The notes under the pieces: generated by a model
The model's database searches: none
What the model was told of the DNA's origin: nothing
Seen by the model: the letters and a program-made list of their open reading frames with translations, nothing else
Source of the DNA: Tritrichomonas foetus
Taxonomy: Eukaryota; Parabasalia; Tritrichomonadida; Tritrichomonadidae
Direction: 5' to 3'
Length of the DNA stretch: 45,904 nucleotides
Assembly: GCA_001839685.1 (NCBI GenBank)
Contig: MLAK01000750.1
Coordinates: 1-45,904 of the forward strand
Program-made: the position numbers and the translations under genes
Shown here: positions 38,830-45,904 of the stretch, one piece after another
Position numbering within the stretch: the first letter of the stretch is position 1
Layout: each line of letters begins with the position of its first letter

Positions 38830-39831
38830 ATGAAGAAAACCGCTTTCAAAAAACCTGTTGCAGCTTTTGTAGTGGAAGGACATCAAATACCTTTTTCCAA
38901 AGGTAAATTTATGTTATTTTCTCCAATATACGATAAAACTCGTGAAAATTTAATTGAAATTGATGATCCTGAAATCACAGTTGAAATTGTTCAGATTTTT
39001 GTTGATTCAATTAAAGGTAAAGAATTTGTTGTTAGTCCTGAACAAATTGAGCCATTGTATCGCCTTAGTAATAAGTGGCAGTATCAAGAAATGATAGAAT
39101 ATTTAAACGTAATTTCATCGGCCTCGAATTTAATTCAACAACTTACTGAAAAAATCATTAATAATGAAGATACTCAAAAGGTTGAACAACTTATTAGTCA
39201 AAAAATCGAAGAAGCTATTAAAGAACCACGATTTCATGAAATTCCAATAGAAAATCTTTATCGAATTTTTGAAAAAACATCAAAAATTGAAAACCAAAAT
39301 GATCTTTTCACATTTTTGAAAAATGAACTTGATCATAATGGGAAAGATAGTTATAAACTATTTAAATTTTTATCTATTGCTGATTTAAATGATTCTGAAA
39401 GTCTTCAATTATTGGATATATTCAAAGCTCATCAAGAATTAAAAGAAATTATACCTTTTGATTTTTCAATAATAGAAACGTTAATTAAAAATAAAGCAGC
39501 TGCTATCGAAGAAAATAAATCACTTCGTCAAGAAATTGCTACATTAAAAGCTCAATTAAATAGTAAAGATCTCACTATTACAGAAAAAGTTGACGAAAAT
39601 CAACACATTGATGGAAAGAATGAAATAAATGAAATTGCCGCACTGAAAGCTAAATTGATTGAAACTGAAAAGAAATTGAATGAAGTTACTCAAGAACTTC
39701 AAAAAACAAAAAATAATGTGCATTCGAGTAGTCAAAGAAGAGTTTTTTGTTTTTGTATTAATCCAGTTTTTTCTAAGTTTTTATGTAGTTATTTTTATTA
39801 TTATTGTTGTTTATTTTGTTTATTTTTGTAG
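38830..39831 (+). CDS. BTB-like/coiled-coil protein with a minisatellite-encoded hydrophobic tail
   Basis: The first in-frame ATG (38830) gives 333 residues; an upstream TTG at 38779 is not used. Residues about 11-100 resemble the BTB/POZ-like domain common in trichomonads: FVVEGHQIPFSKGKF, LFSP, then an IKGKEFVVSPEQIEPLYRLSNKW segment. A helical linker follows, then a coiled coil at about 217-297 (EENKSLRQEIATLKAQL). Relatives usually continue into ankyrin-type or other C-terminal domains. Here the sequence changes abruptly at residue about 304 into a Phe/Cys/Tyr/Leu-rich tail ending at TAG, encoded by the first copies of a 22-nt T-rich minisatellite. The gene may be truncated, or the tail may act as a membrane anchor. 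Role is probably in protein-protein interaction, unproven. Confidence 0.65.
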   Translation: MKKTAFKKPVAAFVVEGHQIPFSKGKFMLFSPIYDKTRENLIEIDDPEITVEIVQIFVDSIKGKEFVVSPEQIEPLYRLSNKWQYQEMIEYLNVISSASNLIQQLTEKIINNEDTQKVEQLISQKIEEAIKEPRFHEIPIENLYRIFEKTSKIENQNDLFTFLKNELDHNGKDSYKLFKFLSIADLNDSESLQLLDIFKAHQELKEIIPFDFSIIETLIKNKAAAIEENKSLRQEIATLKAQLNSKDLTITEKVDENQHIDGKNEINEIAALKAKLIETEKKLNEVTQELQKTKNNVHSSSQRRVFCFCINPVFSKFLCSYFYYYCCLFCLFL

Positions 39832-40255
39832 TTTTCTTTTTTAATTTTATCCAGTTTTTATTTATTTTTTAAGCAGAAGTTTATTTCTATTTTCATGAAG
39901 TTCTTCTATAAGATTTTATGCAGTTTATTCTTTATTTCTTTTACAGTTTTTATTTCTTTTTTTAGTCAGTTTTTTATTTATTTTAATGCAGTTTTATTTT
40001 CATCTTTATGCAGTTTTATATTTTTTTTAATTTAGTTTTATCATTTTAATTTTTGCAGTTTTTGTTTTTCTTTTTTGCAGTTCATTTATGTGTATTTATC
40101 TAGTTTTTTGTGGTTTTTATGAAGTTATTTTTTAAGATTTATCTAGTTTAATTCTTTTTCTAATTATGTTCATTTCGATTTTTATTTTGTTTTTTTACCT
40201 TTATCAAAGTTTAATCACTTTTTTATACAGTTTGATTTTGTTTTTTATTAAGCTT
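39741..40255 (+). repeat. Degenerate 22-23-nt T-rich minisatellite, about 23 copies
   Basis: A (C/T)AGTTTT anchor followed by a T-rich filler recurs at, for example, 39851, 39873, 39898, 39921, 39944, 39967, 39989, 40011, 40033, 40056, 40078, 40101, 40122 and 40144. Steps are 21-25 nt, mean about 22.5. The first copies (from 39741) are inside the BTB gene's reading frame; the rest is 3' flank. Confidence 0.85.
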
Positions 40256-40729
40256 TCTTCATATTTCCTAACATTTTTTTGTAAAGGCAGATGATTAGAT
40301 TAATTTTATTAAAATGTCATCCTTTTTGCTCAACGATTCTTATGAACATGAATAAAGACTTTATTATTTTTATTTGTTTTATATTTTTTCGATGTATTAC
40401 TCTTTTAGATGGAACTGTGTTTAATGAAAAGACAAATATCACTTTTCAAAGAAATCGATTCGATATATATACGAAAATCGGTAACTCTTACTAATCCGAA
40501 TGAATCATGTAAATTCACAAAATGACTATTGGCTTGACAAATCGTATAATGTTGAAATTGAATTCTACCGACGTAAATGATAATCAAAATAAATGAAATA
40601 TAAAATAGAAAAATAATAAATAATAAATAAATAAACAAATAAAATAAATAAAAAATAAAATGATTCGTTTTGTTAGTTTAAGAAAATTATTCTTGAAATT
40701 TTGTTTAGTTAAAAGAGTGATTCTTCTTT
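39832..40729. other. Intergenic region: minisatellite, then convergent 3' flanks
   Basis: The left half is the 22-nt T-rich minisatellite. From about 40256 to 40563 the sequence is ordinary and contains a 67-codon frame that I do not support. From 40564 the outer arm of the Arp2 inverted duplication begins, holding the A-rich (U-rich in transcript) 3' flank of the minus-strand Arp2 gene. Confidence 0.6.
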
Positions 40730-41911
40730 TTAAGCACCACCACCGCCTTGGAACATCCTGGCAAGTTGTTCTGGGCCTGCCTCTTTGTATGCTGTACGTT
40801 GTGCCCACGATTGGGTCTTTTCTTTAGAAAGATTGGCAAGAACTGTAGCACCAAGATAAACCAAGAAACGACGATTTGGTGGATCTTCAACGGAAATCTT
40901 ATAGCTCTTAAGGGCTTTAGTATCACCTTTAAGAACGTTGTTCAAAACAAGACGACGAAGTTCATTTTCAAGTCTAGTTGAGAATCCAGGATACATAGTA
41001 GTACCTCCTGAAACAACAATAGATTTGAAGAATTCTTTACGAAGGTTGATATCTGACTTCATGATAGTATCGAAAAGAAGTTGATGAATACCGTTACCTT
41101 CAATTCCCAAAAGTTCTGGTTGGAAAAGAACTTCGGGTGCTTCGAAACGTTCTCCTGAAACTTTGATGATACGACCATCGTTAAGAACATATGGAACAAC
41201 ATATGTTGTAGTTTCGTTAGCAATACGACGATCAACATTGATATCTGCTGAAACAAAGCACATCTTTTCTTTGATTTCACGAACAACGTCGAAATCAGAC
41301 GACTTGTGGAAAGTATAACCACGAAGTGTTAAAAGTTTAACCATATGTTCTGTGATATCACGTCCAGCAATATCCATACGGCCAATAAGGTGAGATAACA
41401 AATAGTTCTCGAAAATGGGCATGATGTGTGTAACACCATCTCCAGAGTCAACGACAACACCTGTAACAAGACCTTGGGCATAAAGAACTAAAAGTGCTTG
41501 TGGGGCCATTTGAATGGCTGGGAAGTTGAAGGTTTCGAAGAAAACTTCAAAGATCTTTTTACGATTTTCTAATGGGTTTAATGGTGCTTCAGTGATTAAA
41601 ACTGGATGATCTTCGTTATTGATCTTTAATTTATTCTTGAATAAGTAATCAAGAACTAAGGTTTCGTCTTCCCAGTTCTTGATAACACCATGCTCAACTG
41701 GGAATGTAAGATCAAGATATTGACGAACTGGTGTAATTTCATCGCAGATCATGACATCCTTAATTTTTGCACGTGAAAAGGATTCGTCTGAACGCAAAAT
41801 TGGACGTCCAACGCTATTTGGAATAACAAAGTCGGGAATTGGGTTAACGCTGAAACCTGCTTTAAGAAATCCTGTTCCTAAATCGAGAACAATCGGACAA
41901 TCGCTGGTCAT
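40730..41911 (-). CDS. arp2: Actin-related protein 2 (Arp2), copy 1
   Basis: The 393-residue product is an actin-fold ATPase. LDLGTGFLKAGF at 9-20 is the phosphate-1 loop, VVVDSGDGVTHIMP the second phosphate loop, and VVSGGTTMYPGF the adenosine motif. Arp2-specific stretches include ALLVLYAQGLVTGVVVDSGD, DIAGRDITEHMVKLLTLRGY, DGRIIKVSGERFEAPE and VLKGDTKAL with IEDPP-like VEDPPNRR, all close to human ARP2. Length matches the family (about 394). Arp2 with Arp3 and five subunits nucleates branched actin filaments, used for amoeboid adhesion and endocytosis. The C-terminus ends in a Gly-rich FQGGGGA tail. The stop codon overlaps TAAA. An identical protein is encoded head-to-head at 42894-44075. 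Confidence 0.94.
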   Translation of the reverse strand: MTSDCPIVLDLGTGFLKAGFSVNPIPDFVIPNSVGRPILRSDESFSRAKIKDVMICDEITPVRQYLDLTFPVEHGVIKNWEDETLVLDYLFKNKLKINNEDHPVLITEAPLNPLENRKKIFEVFFETFNFPAIQMAPQALLVLYAQGLVTGVVVDSGDGVTHIMPIFENYLLSHLIGRMDIAGRDITEHMVKLLTLRGYTFHKSSDFDVVREIKEKMCFVSADINVDRRIANETTTYVVPYVLNDGRIIKVSGERFEAPEVLFQPELLGIEGNGIHQLLFDTIMKSDINLRKEFFKSIVVSGGTTMYPGFSTRLENELRRLVLNNVLKGDTKALKSYKISVEDPPNRRFLVYLGATVLANLSKEKTQSWAQRTAYKEAGPEQLARMFQGGGGA

Positions 41912-41916
41912 TGTGG

Positions 41917-41934
41917 TGAAATGAACTTCAATGA
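41917..41934 (-). promoter_or_regulatory. Candidate initiators of Arp2 copy 1
   Basis: Read on the minus strand, TCATT (41934-41930) and TCATTTCA (41924-41917) lie within 25 nt of the ATG and match the trichomonad TCA(C/T)(T/A) initiator pattern. They are inside the duplicated arm, so both gene copies share them. Confidence 0.4.
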
Positions 41935-42027
41935 GATGTTATAAACTTTTTGATATAAATACAGTGGTTTCTTTGCTTTTTCAGATAACATGTCATTCAA
42001 ATTGTAAAAAACAATTGATGGACATTT

Positions 42028-42777
42028 GATGATTGATACGATAGATATCAATTTTGTCAAATTTCACAAATTTTCTATTTAAATCTTTCCCAATATTTTT
42101 CCCTTCCTATTGATATCATTGCAAAATTAACTTCCTCACATGTTGATTATATTCAACAAAATACACTCTCTTTACCATGTTCGGAATTAGAAATTTATTT
42201 CTGATCGAGCTGGATATATCACAAACATCATATTTATATTATAATTTAGCAATAACTCGCTATGATTTCGAAATTTCATCAACATATCGTCATGTTTTCT
42301 TCGAGTGAAACAGTGAATAGGCTCGGTATATATTGGGGTTATATTTCATTTCGTTTTGTTTCTTTAAAATTATTTTATTCACTTTCCTAGTGTAACAATA
42401 ATGATTTTATATAAAAGAAAAGCTAAAATGATGATGAGAAAACATCTTATAGCAATTTTCTAATTCTATGGTTTACATGATTATGTAATTCAGAGATTTG
42501 ATAGTTATCGTTCAAAATGATTTGAAAAATTCAATTTATATTATTTTGACAATCTAGACAAATTTAGCCATAAAAAACGAAAAATCCGAACCATTTAATG
42601 ATTATGATTTTGATAATAATGAGAAATGCGCACTTCACTTCTTCAATAGATTACTAATCTAAGATTAAGAATAAAAAGCAAATAAAATGTTGAGGTGGAC
42701 AAAGACAGAATTCATATTGTTGAGATGAAAATGAATTAGACTTTTGAATGAATAAGACGATAAAGAATTACCCAAAA
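42028..42777. other. Unique 750-bp spacer between the two Arp2 arms
   Basis: This is the single-copy centre of the inverted duplication and serves as the shared upstream region of the two divergent Arp2 genes. It is AT-rich, has no supportable gene and is not itself palindromic. Because only about 115 bp upstream of each ATG is duplicated, any enhancer further out must be shared or differ between the copies. Confidence 0.7.
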
Positions 42778-42870
42778 AAATGTCCATCAATTGTTTTTTA
42801 CAATTTGAATGACATGTTATCTGAAAAAGCAAAGAAACCACTGTATTTATATCAAAAAGTTTATAACATC

Positions 42871-42888
42871 TCATTGAAGTTCATTTCA
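42871..42888 (+). promoter_or_regulatory. Candidate initiators of Arp2 copy 2
   Basis: TCATT at 42871-42875 and TCATTTCA at 42881-42888 lie 6-23 nt before the ATG and match the trichomonad initiator pattern. Confidence 0.4.
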
Positions 42889-42893
42889 CCACA

Positions 42894-44075
42894 ATGACCA
42901 GCGATTGTCCGATTGTTCTCGATTTAGGAACAGGATTTCTTAAAGCAGGTTTCAGCGTTAACCCAATTCCCGACTTTGTTATTCCAAATAGCGTTGGACG
43001 TCCAATTTTGCGTTCAGACGAATCCTTTTCACGTGCAAAAATTAAGGATGTCATGATCTGCGATGAAATTACACCAGTTCGTCAATATCTTGATCTTACA
43101 TTCCCAGTTGAGCATGGTGTTATCAAGAACTGGGAAGACGAAACCTTAGTTCTTGATTACTTATTCAAGAATAAATTAAAGATCAATAACGAAGATCATC
43201 CAGTTTTAATCACTGAAGCACCATTAAACCCATTAGAAAATCGTAAAAAGATCTTTGAAGTTTTCTTCGAAACCTTCAACTTCCCAGCCATTCAAATGGC
43301 CCCACAAGCACTTTTAGTTCTTTATGCCCAAGGTCTTGTTACAGGTGTTGTCGTTGACTCTGGAGATGGTGTTACACACATCATGCCCATTTTCGAGAAC
43401 TATTTGTTATCTCACCTTATTGGCCGTATGGATATTGCTGGACGTGATATCACAGAACATATGGTTAAACTTTTAACACTTCGTGGTTATACTTTCCACA
43501 AGTCGTCTGATTTCGACGTTGTTCGTGAAATCAAAGAAAAGATGTGCTTTGTTTCAGCAGATATCAATGTTGATCGTCGTATTGCTAACGAAACTACAAC
43601 ATATGTTGTTCCATATGTTCTTAACGATGGTCGTATCATCAAAGTTTCAGGAGAACGTTTCGAAGCACCCGAAGTTCTTTTCCAACCAGAACTTTTGGGA
43701 ATTGAAGGTAACGGTATTCATCAACTTCTTTTCGATACTATCATGAAGTCAGATATCAACCTTCGTAAAGAATTCTTCAAATCTATTGTTGTTTCAGGAG
43801 GTACTACTATGTATCCTGGATTCTCAACTAGACTTGAAAATGAACTTCGTCGTCTTGTTTTGAACAACGTTCTTAAAGGTGATACTAAAGCCCTTAAGAG
43901 CTATAAGATTTCCGTTGAAGATCCACCAAATCGTCGTTTCTTGGTTTATCTTGGTGCTACAGTTCTTGCCAATCTTTCTAAAGAAAAGACCCAATCGTGG
44001 GCACAACGTACAGCATACAAAGAGGCAGGCCCAGAACAACTTGCCAGGATGTTCCAAGGCGGTGGTGGTGCTTAA
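42894..44075 (+). CDS. arp2: Actin-related protein 2 (Arp2), copy 2
   Basis: The product is identical over all 393 residues to the one encoded on the minus strand at 41911-40730, and the out-of-frame translations are identical too, so silent positions match as well. Both copies look intact: nucleotide-binding loops, Arp2 signature segments, start and TAAA-overlapping stop are all preserved. Two complete genes imply a recent duplication or strong gene conversion, and possibly a raised dose of Arp2 over the other Arp2/3 subunits. The gene's 3' flank is a TTTA-rich tract (about 44145-44220), followed 198 nt after the arm edge by the CSN4 gene on the same strand. Confidence 0.94.
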   Translation: MTSDCPIVLDLGTGFLKAGFSVNPIPDFVIPNSVGRPILRSDESFSRAKIKDVMICDEITPVRQYLDLTFPVEHGVIKNWEDETLVLDYLFKNKLKINNEDHPVLITEAPLNPLENRKKIFEVFFETFNFPAIQMAPQALLVLYAQGLVTGVVVDSGDGVTHIMPIFENYLLSHLIGRMDIAGRDITEHMVKLLTLRGYTFHKSSDFDVVREIKEKMCFVSADINVDRRIANETTTYVVPYVLNDGRIIKVSGERFEAPEVLFQPELLGIEGNGIHQLLFDTIMKSDINLRKEFFKSIVVSGGTTMYPGFSTRLENELRRLVLNNVLKGDTKALKSYKISVEDPPNRRFLVYLGATVLANLSKEKTQSWAQRTAYKEAGPEQLARMFQGGGGA

Positions 44076-44439
44076 AAAGAAGAATCACTCTTTTAACTAA
44101 ACAAAATTTCAAGAATAATTTTCTTAAACTAACAAAACGAATCATTTTATTTTTTATTTATTTTATTTGTTTATTTATTTATTATTTATTATTTTTCTAT
44201 TTTATATTTCATTTATTTTGATTATCATTTTCGTCGGTAGATAGACATGTTATATTAGCCACCGCTCAGTGACAAAATTCAAATATCACAGTCAAAAATG
44301 ATCAAATTTGTTTCTTGAAACGGTTTTAACGTGAAAAAATTGGCATTTGGATAGAATGCAACTTTTACAATGTATATATGAACATATGCATAGAAATTCA
44401 CTTTTTTGAAAAGTATACAAATGTATTTCACCTTTTTTG
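44076..44439. other. Intergenic region between Arp2 copy 2 and CSN4
   Basis: The first 166 bases belong to the duplicated arm and hold a TTTA-rich tract (44145-44220). The remaining 198 bases are unique and should contain the CSN4 promoter. TTTCACC occurs about 10 nt before the CSN4 ATG but only partly fits the initiator pattern. Confidence 0.6.
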
Positions 44440-45648
44440 ATGTATAACCGTCAATCACATGAAAAGGAGGAAGTTTTGAAAAGGAATTTCCAAAAATTTA
44501 TGAATTTCGATGCACTTTCTTCTCCTTCAGCTTCACCCGAAGTGATTTCCAGTGTAACAGAAGCGGCAATGACAAATTTATCTGAAGACTCGTTCGCACA
44601 ATTCATGAGCAATGCGCTTGATGCAAAAATTAATTTTGATGTATTTTCCAAATTACTTTTATCGCTCGCAGAATCGTTATCAAAAATCAACGACTTGACA
44701 CTCCAACTATCTTGCCTCAGAAAAATTGTTTCAACAATAGAATCGAGGAAAGTTTCAGATAGAAAATATGGCATATTGGAAATCTTTGCTCAATCCCTTA
44801 TCGACAACCATTTCTATTTTGATGCCGCCAAAATACTCGAACAATTTCCAGCACCAGAAGGCGAAAGCGATGCAGATATTCTCGAATATTATTTGAAAAT
44901 CGGCGAATGCTATTTAAACGACGGCTATACCGACAAAGCATTTCAGTACTTACAGAAAATGAGTTCGCACGTTTTCCAGCTCTCCACGCCACCCCCGCTC
45001 CTCAACAGATTTGATCAATTGCGCGGAACACTTCACATTTCTCGTGGGTCATTCCTAGATGCAGCATATGCCTTCACAAGGTTGTGGAATACTGCTAAGA
45101 CGACAGACTTGAAGTTAACTGGTCTCAGGAATGCCACCGTTTGTGCCATTCTTGCGCCTGCTTCAAAAAACCGCTCACTTTTGCTGCACAGATTTACAGA
45201 AGATGAAAACATTACATCACTGGCTGAATATTCAATATTAGAATATATTGTTAAAGGGAAGTTCATCGACAAAATGGCAAGAGACGAATTCCGCTCAAAA
45301 ATAGTCGATATTGTGCCAGATGTTGCCTCTGAAGCAGACGGTGCATCAGGAAGCGCAATTCGAGCGCTGGAAGCATTTTCTACACAGCATAATATTAGCG
45401 TGGCTCAGAAAATGTTTAAATCGATTGAAATTGGTCGCTTGGCAAGACTAGTCGGTGATACTCCAGCGAGAGTGGAGGAGCAACTCAGAAGGATGATCGC
45501 CGATGGATCCATGCGCGCAGCAATCGACCAGCCGACAAACACCGTGGAATTTGAGCATGAAGAAACGCGAGTGGTGAAGGATAGAAACATTGGCGACTTC
45601 TGCCAGTGCACGAGCGAGACGGCGGCGAAATTGGCGGCGCTGCTGTAA
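44440..45648 (+). CDS. csn4: COP9 signalosome subunit 4 (CSN4), PCI-domain protein
   Basis: The 402-residue product (human CSN4 is 406) starts at the ATG at 44440; the TTG just before it is not used. The N-terminal two thirds are TPR/HEAT-like helices. From about residue 200 the CSN4 pattern is clear: GSFLDAAYAFTRLWN, then LRNATVCAILAPASKNRSLLL, then RFTEDENITSLAEYSILEY, where CSN4 has ALHCTILASAGQQRSRML and FKDERCQQLAAYGILEK. The winged-helix half of the PCI domain follows at about 330-375 (EIGRLARLVGDTPARVEEQL, AIDQPTNTVEFE). The COP9 signalosome removes NEDD8 from cullin-RING ligases; CSN4 sits next to the catalytic CSN5-CSN6 pair. The last third of the gene is noticeably richer in GC than the window as a whole. 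The close relative Rpn5 of the proteasome lid is the main alternative. Confidence 0.85.
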   Translation: MYNRQSHEKEEVLKRNFQKFMNFDALSSPSASPEVISSVTEAAMTNLSEDSFAQFMSNALDAKINFDVFSKLLLSLAESLSKINDLTLQLSCLRKIVSTIESRKVSDRKYGILEIFAQSLIDNHFYFDAAKILEQFPAPEGESDADILEYYLKIGECYLNDGYTDKAFQYLQKMSSHVFQLSTPPPLLNRFDQLRGTLHISRGSFLDAAYAFTRLWNTAKTTDLKLTGLRNATVCAILAPASKNRSLLLHRFTEDENITSLAEYSILEYIVKGKFIDKMARDEFRSKIVDIVPDVASEADGASGSAIRALEAFSTQHNISVAQKMFKSIEIGRLARLVGDTPARVEEQLRRMIADGSMRAAIDQPTNTVEFEHEETRVVKDRNIGDFCQCTSETAAKLAALL

Positions 45649-45904
45649 GTTATTTTAAATAAAACTGCAAAAAACGAAACTTTGTTGATTTAATTTTGTT
45701 TATAGTTTTGTTTTTGTTGTTTATAGTTTTGTTTTTGTTGTTTATAGTTTTGTTTTTGTTGTTTATAGTTTTGTTTTTGTTGTTTATAGTTTTGTTTTTG
45801 TTGTTTATAGTTTTGTTTTTGTTGTTTATAGTTTTGTTTTTGTTGTTTATAGTTTTGTTTTTGTTGTTTATAGTTTTGTTTTTGTTGTTTATAGTTTTGT
45901 TTTT
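45649..45904. other. 3' flank of CSN4 running into a tandem array
   Basis: After the stop comes TTTTAAATAAAACTG, containing TAAA, then about 35 ordinary bases, then the 21-nt array that continues past the window edge. Confidence 0.6.
45699..45904 (+). repeat. 21-nt T-rich tandem array, about 9.8 copies, open at the window edge
   Basis: The unit starts TTTATAGTTTTG, is 21 nt long and contains only T, G and A. Copies start every 21 nt from 45699 and look identical. The array begins 51 nt after the CSN4 stop codon and is cut off by the end of the window, so its true length is unknown and it may mark a contig end. Confidence 0.95.

Larger units (their letters stand above)
40564..42027 (-). repeat. 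Left arm of a 1464-bp inverted duplication
   Basis: This arm is the reverse complement of 42778-44241 (paired coordinates sum to 84805). The only difference I saw is at 40574/44231 near the outer edge. It contains a complete Arp2 gene with about 115 bp of upstream and about 165 bp of downstream sequence. Confidence 0.93.
42778..44241 (+). repeat. Right arm of a 1464-bp inverted duplication
   Basis: Mirror copy of 40564-42027. Homology starts at AAATGTCC on the inner side (42778) and stops at CGGTAGA on the outer side (44241), where the left arm continues with different bases. No short direct repeat or transposon terminus marks the edges. Confidence 0.93.

Noticed and set aside
40291..40494. 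A 67-codon frame between the minisatellite and the Arp2 arm
   Set aside because: No family resemblance, unusual Phe/Ile content, and placement in a convergent 3' flank.
45699..45904. A CRISPR-like array
   Set aside because: The repeats are contiguous with no unique spacers; it is a simple tandem array in eukaryotic DNA.

Overview
The window looks like nuclear DNA of a trichomonad (parabasalid) protist, most likely Tritrichomonas or a close relative. This is inferred from several signs together: AT-rich DNA, long uninterrupted eukaryotic genes with no recognisable introns, short intergenic leaders with TCA(C/T)T-like initiator motifs just before the ATG in some genes, UAAA overlapping or just after several stop codons (the trichomonad poly(A) signal), a Gln-rich two-repeat Myb protein, a trichomonad-style BTB/coiled-coil protein, and a giant coiled-coil gene. 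Species assignment is not proven.

Layout, left to right. A partial unrecognised gene runs off the left edge (minus strand, 786-1). A divergent NOC2-like ribosome-biogenesis gene follows (1722-3197), then a Myb R2R3 factor (4885-5736) convergent with a PPP-family Ser/Thr phosphatase (7093-6203). A 2.6-kb gene-poor stretch follows. It holds a candidate 740-bp TTAA-flanked terminal-inverted-repeat element sitting 38 bp upstream of the phosphatase ATG. Next come a degenerate TBC/RabGAP-like gene (9677-11209) and a 16.7-kb intronless gene for a 5569-residue modular coiled-coil protein (11708-28417). A 2.5-kb repeat island (28418-30912) contains two ~515-bp arms in inverted orientation. After it are a 2489-residue BEACH-WD40 protein on the minus strand (38382-30913), a BTB/coiled-coil gene whose 3' end runs into a 22-nt minisatellite (38830-39831), two identical Arp2 genes in a head-to-head 1464-bp inverted duplication (40564-42027 and 42778-44241), and a COP9 signalosome subunit 4 gene (44440-45648). 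The window ends inside a 21-nt T-rich tandem array.

No operon or single pathway links the genes. Most are housekeeping or cytoskeletal: ribosome biogenesis, phosphatase signalling, Rab/vesicle traffic (TBC-like, BEACH), actin nucleation (Arp2), protein turnover (CSN4), and a giant fibrous protein that could be structural. The strongest non-gene signals are the mirror-image Arp2 duplication, the TTAA-bounded repeats, the stepwise repeat architecture of the giant protein, and periodic 19-23-nt T-rich arrays placed directly downstream of three plus-strand genes. One of these arrays has become coding sequence for a hydrophobic C-terminal tail.
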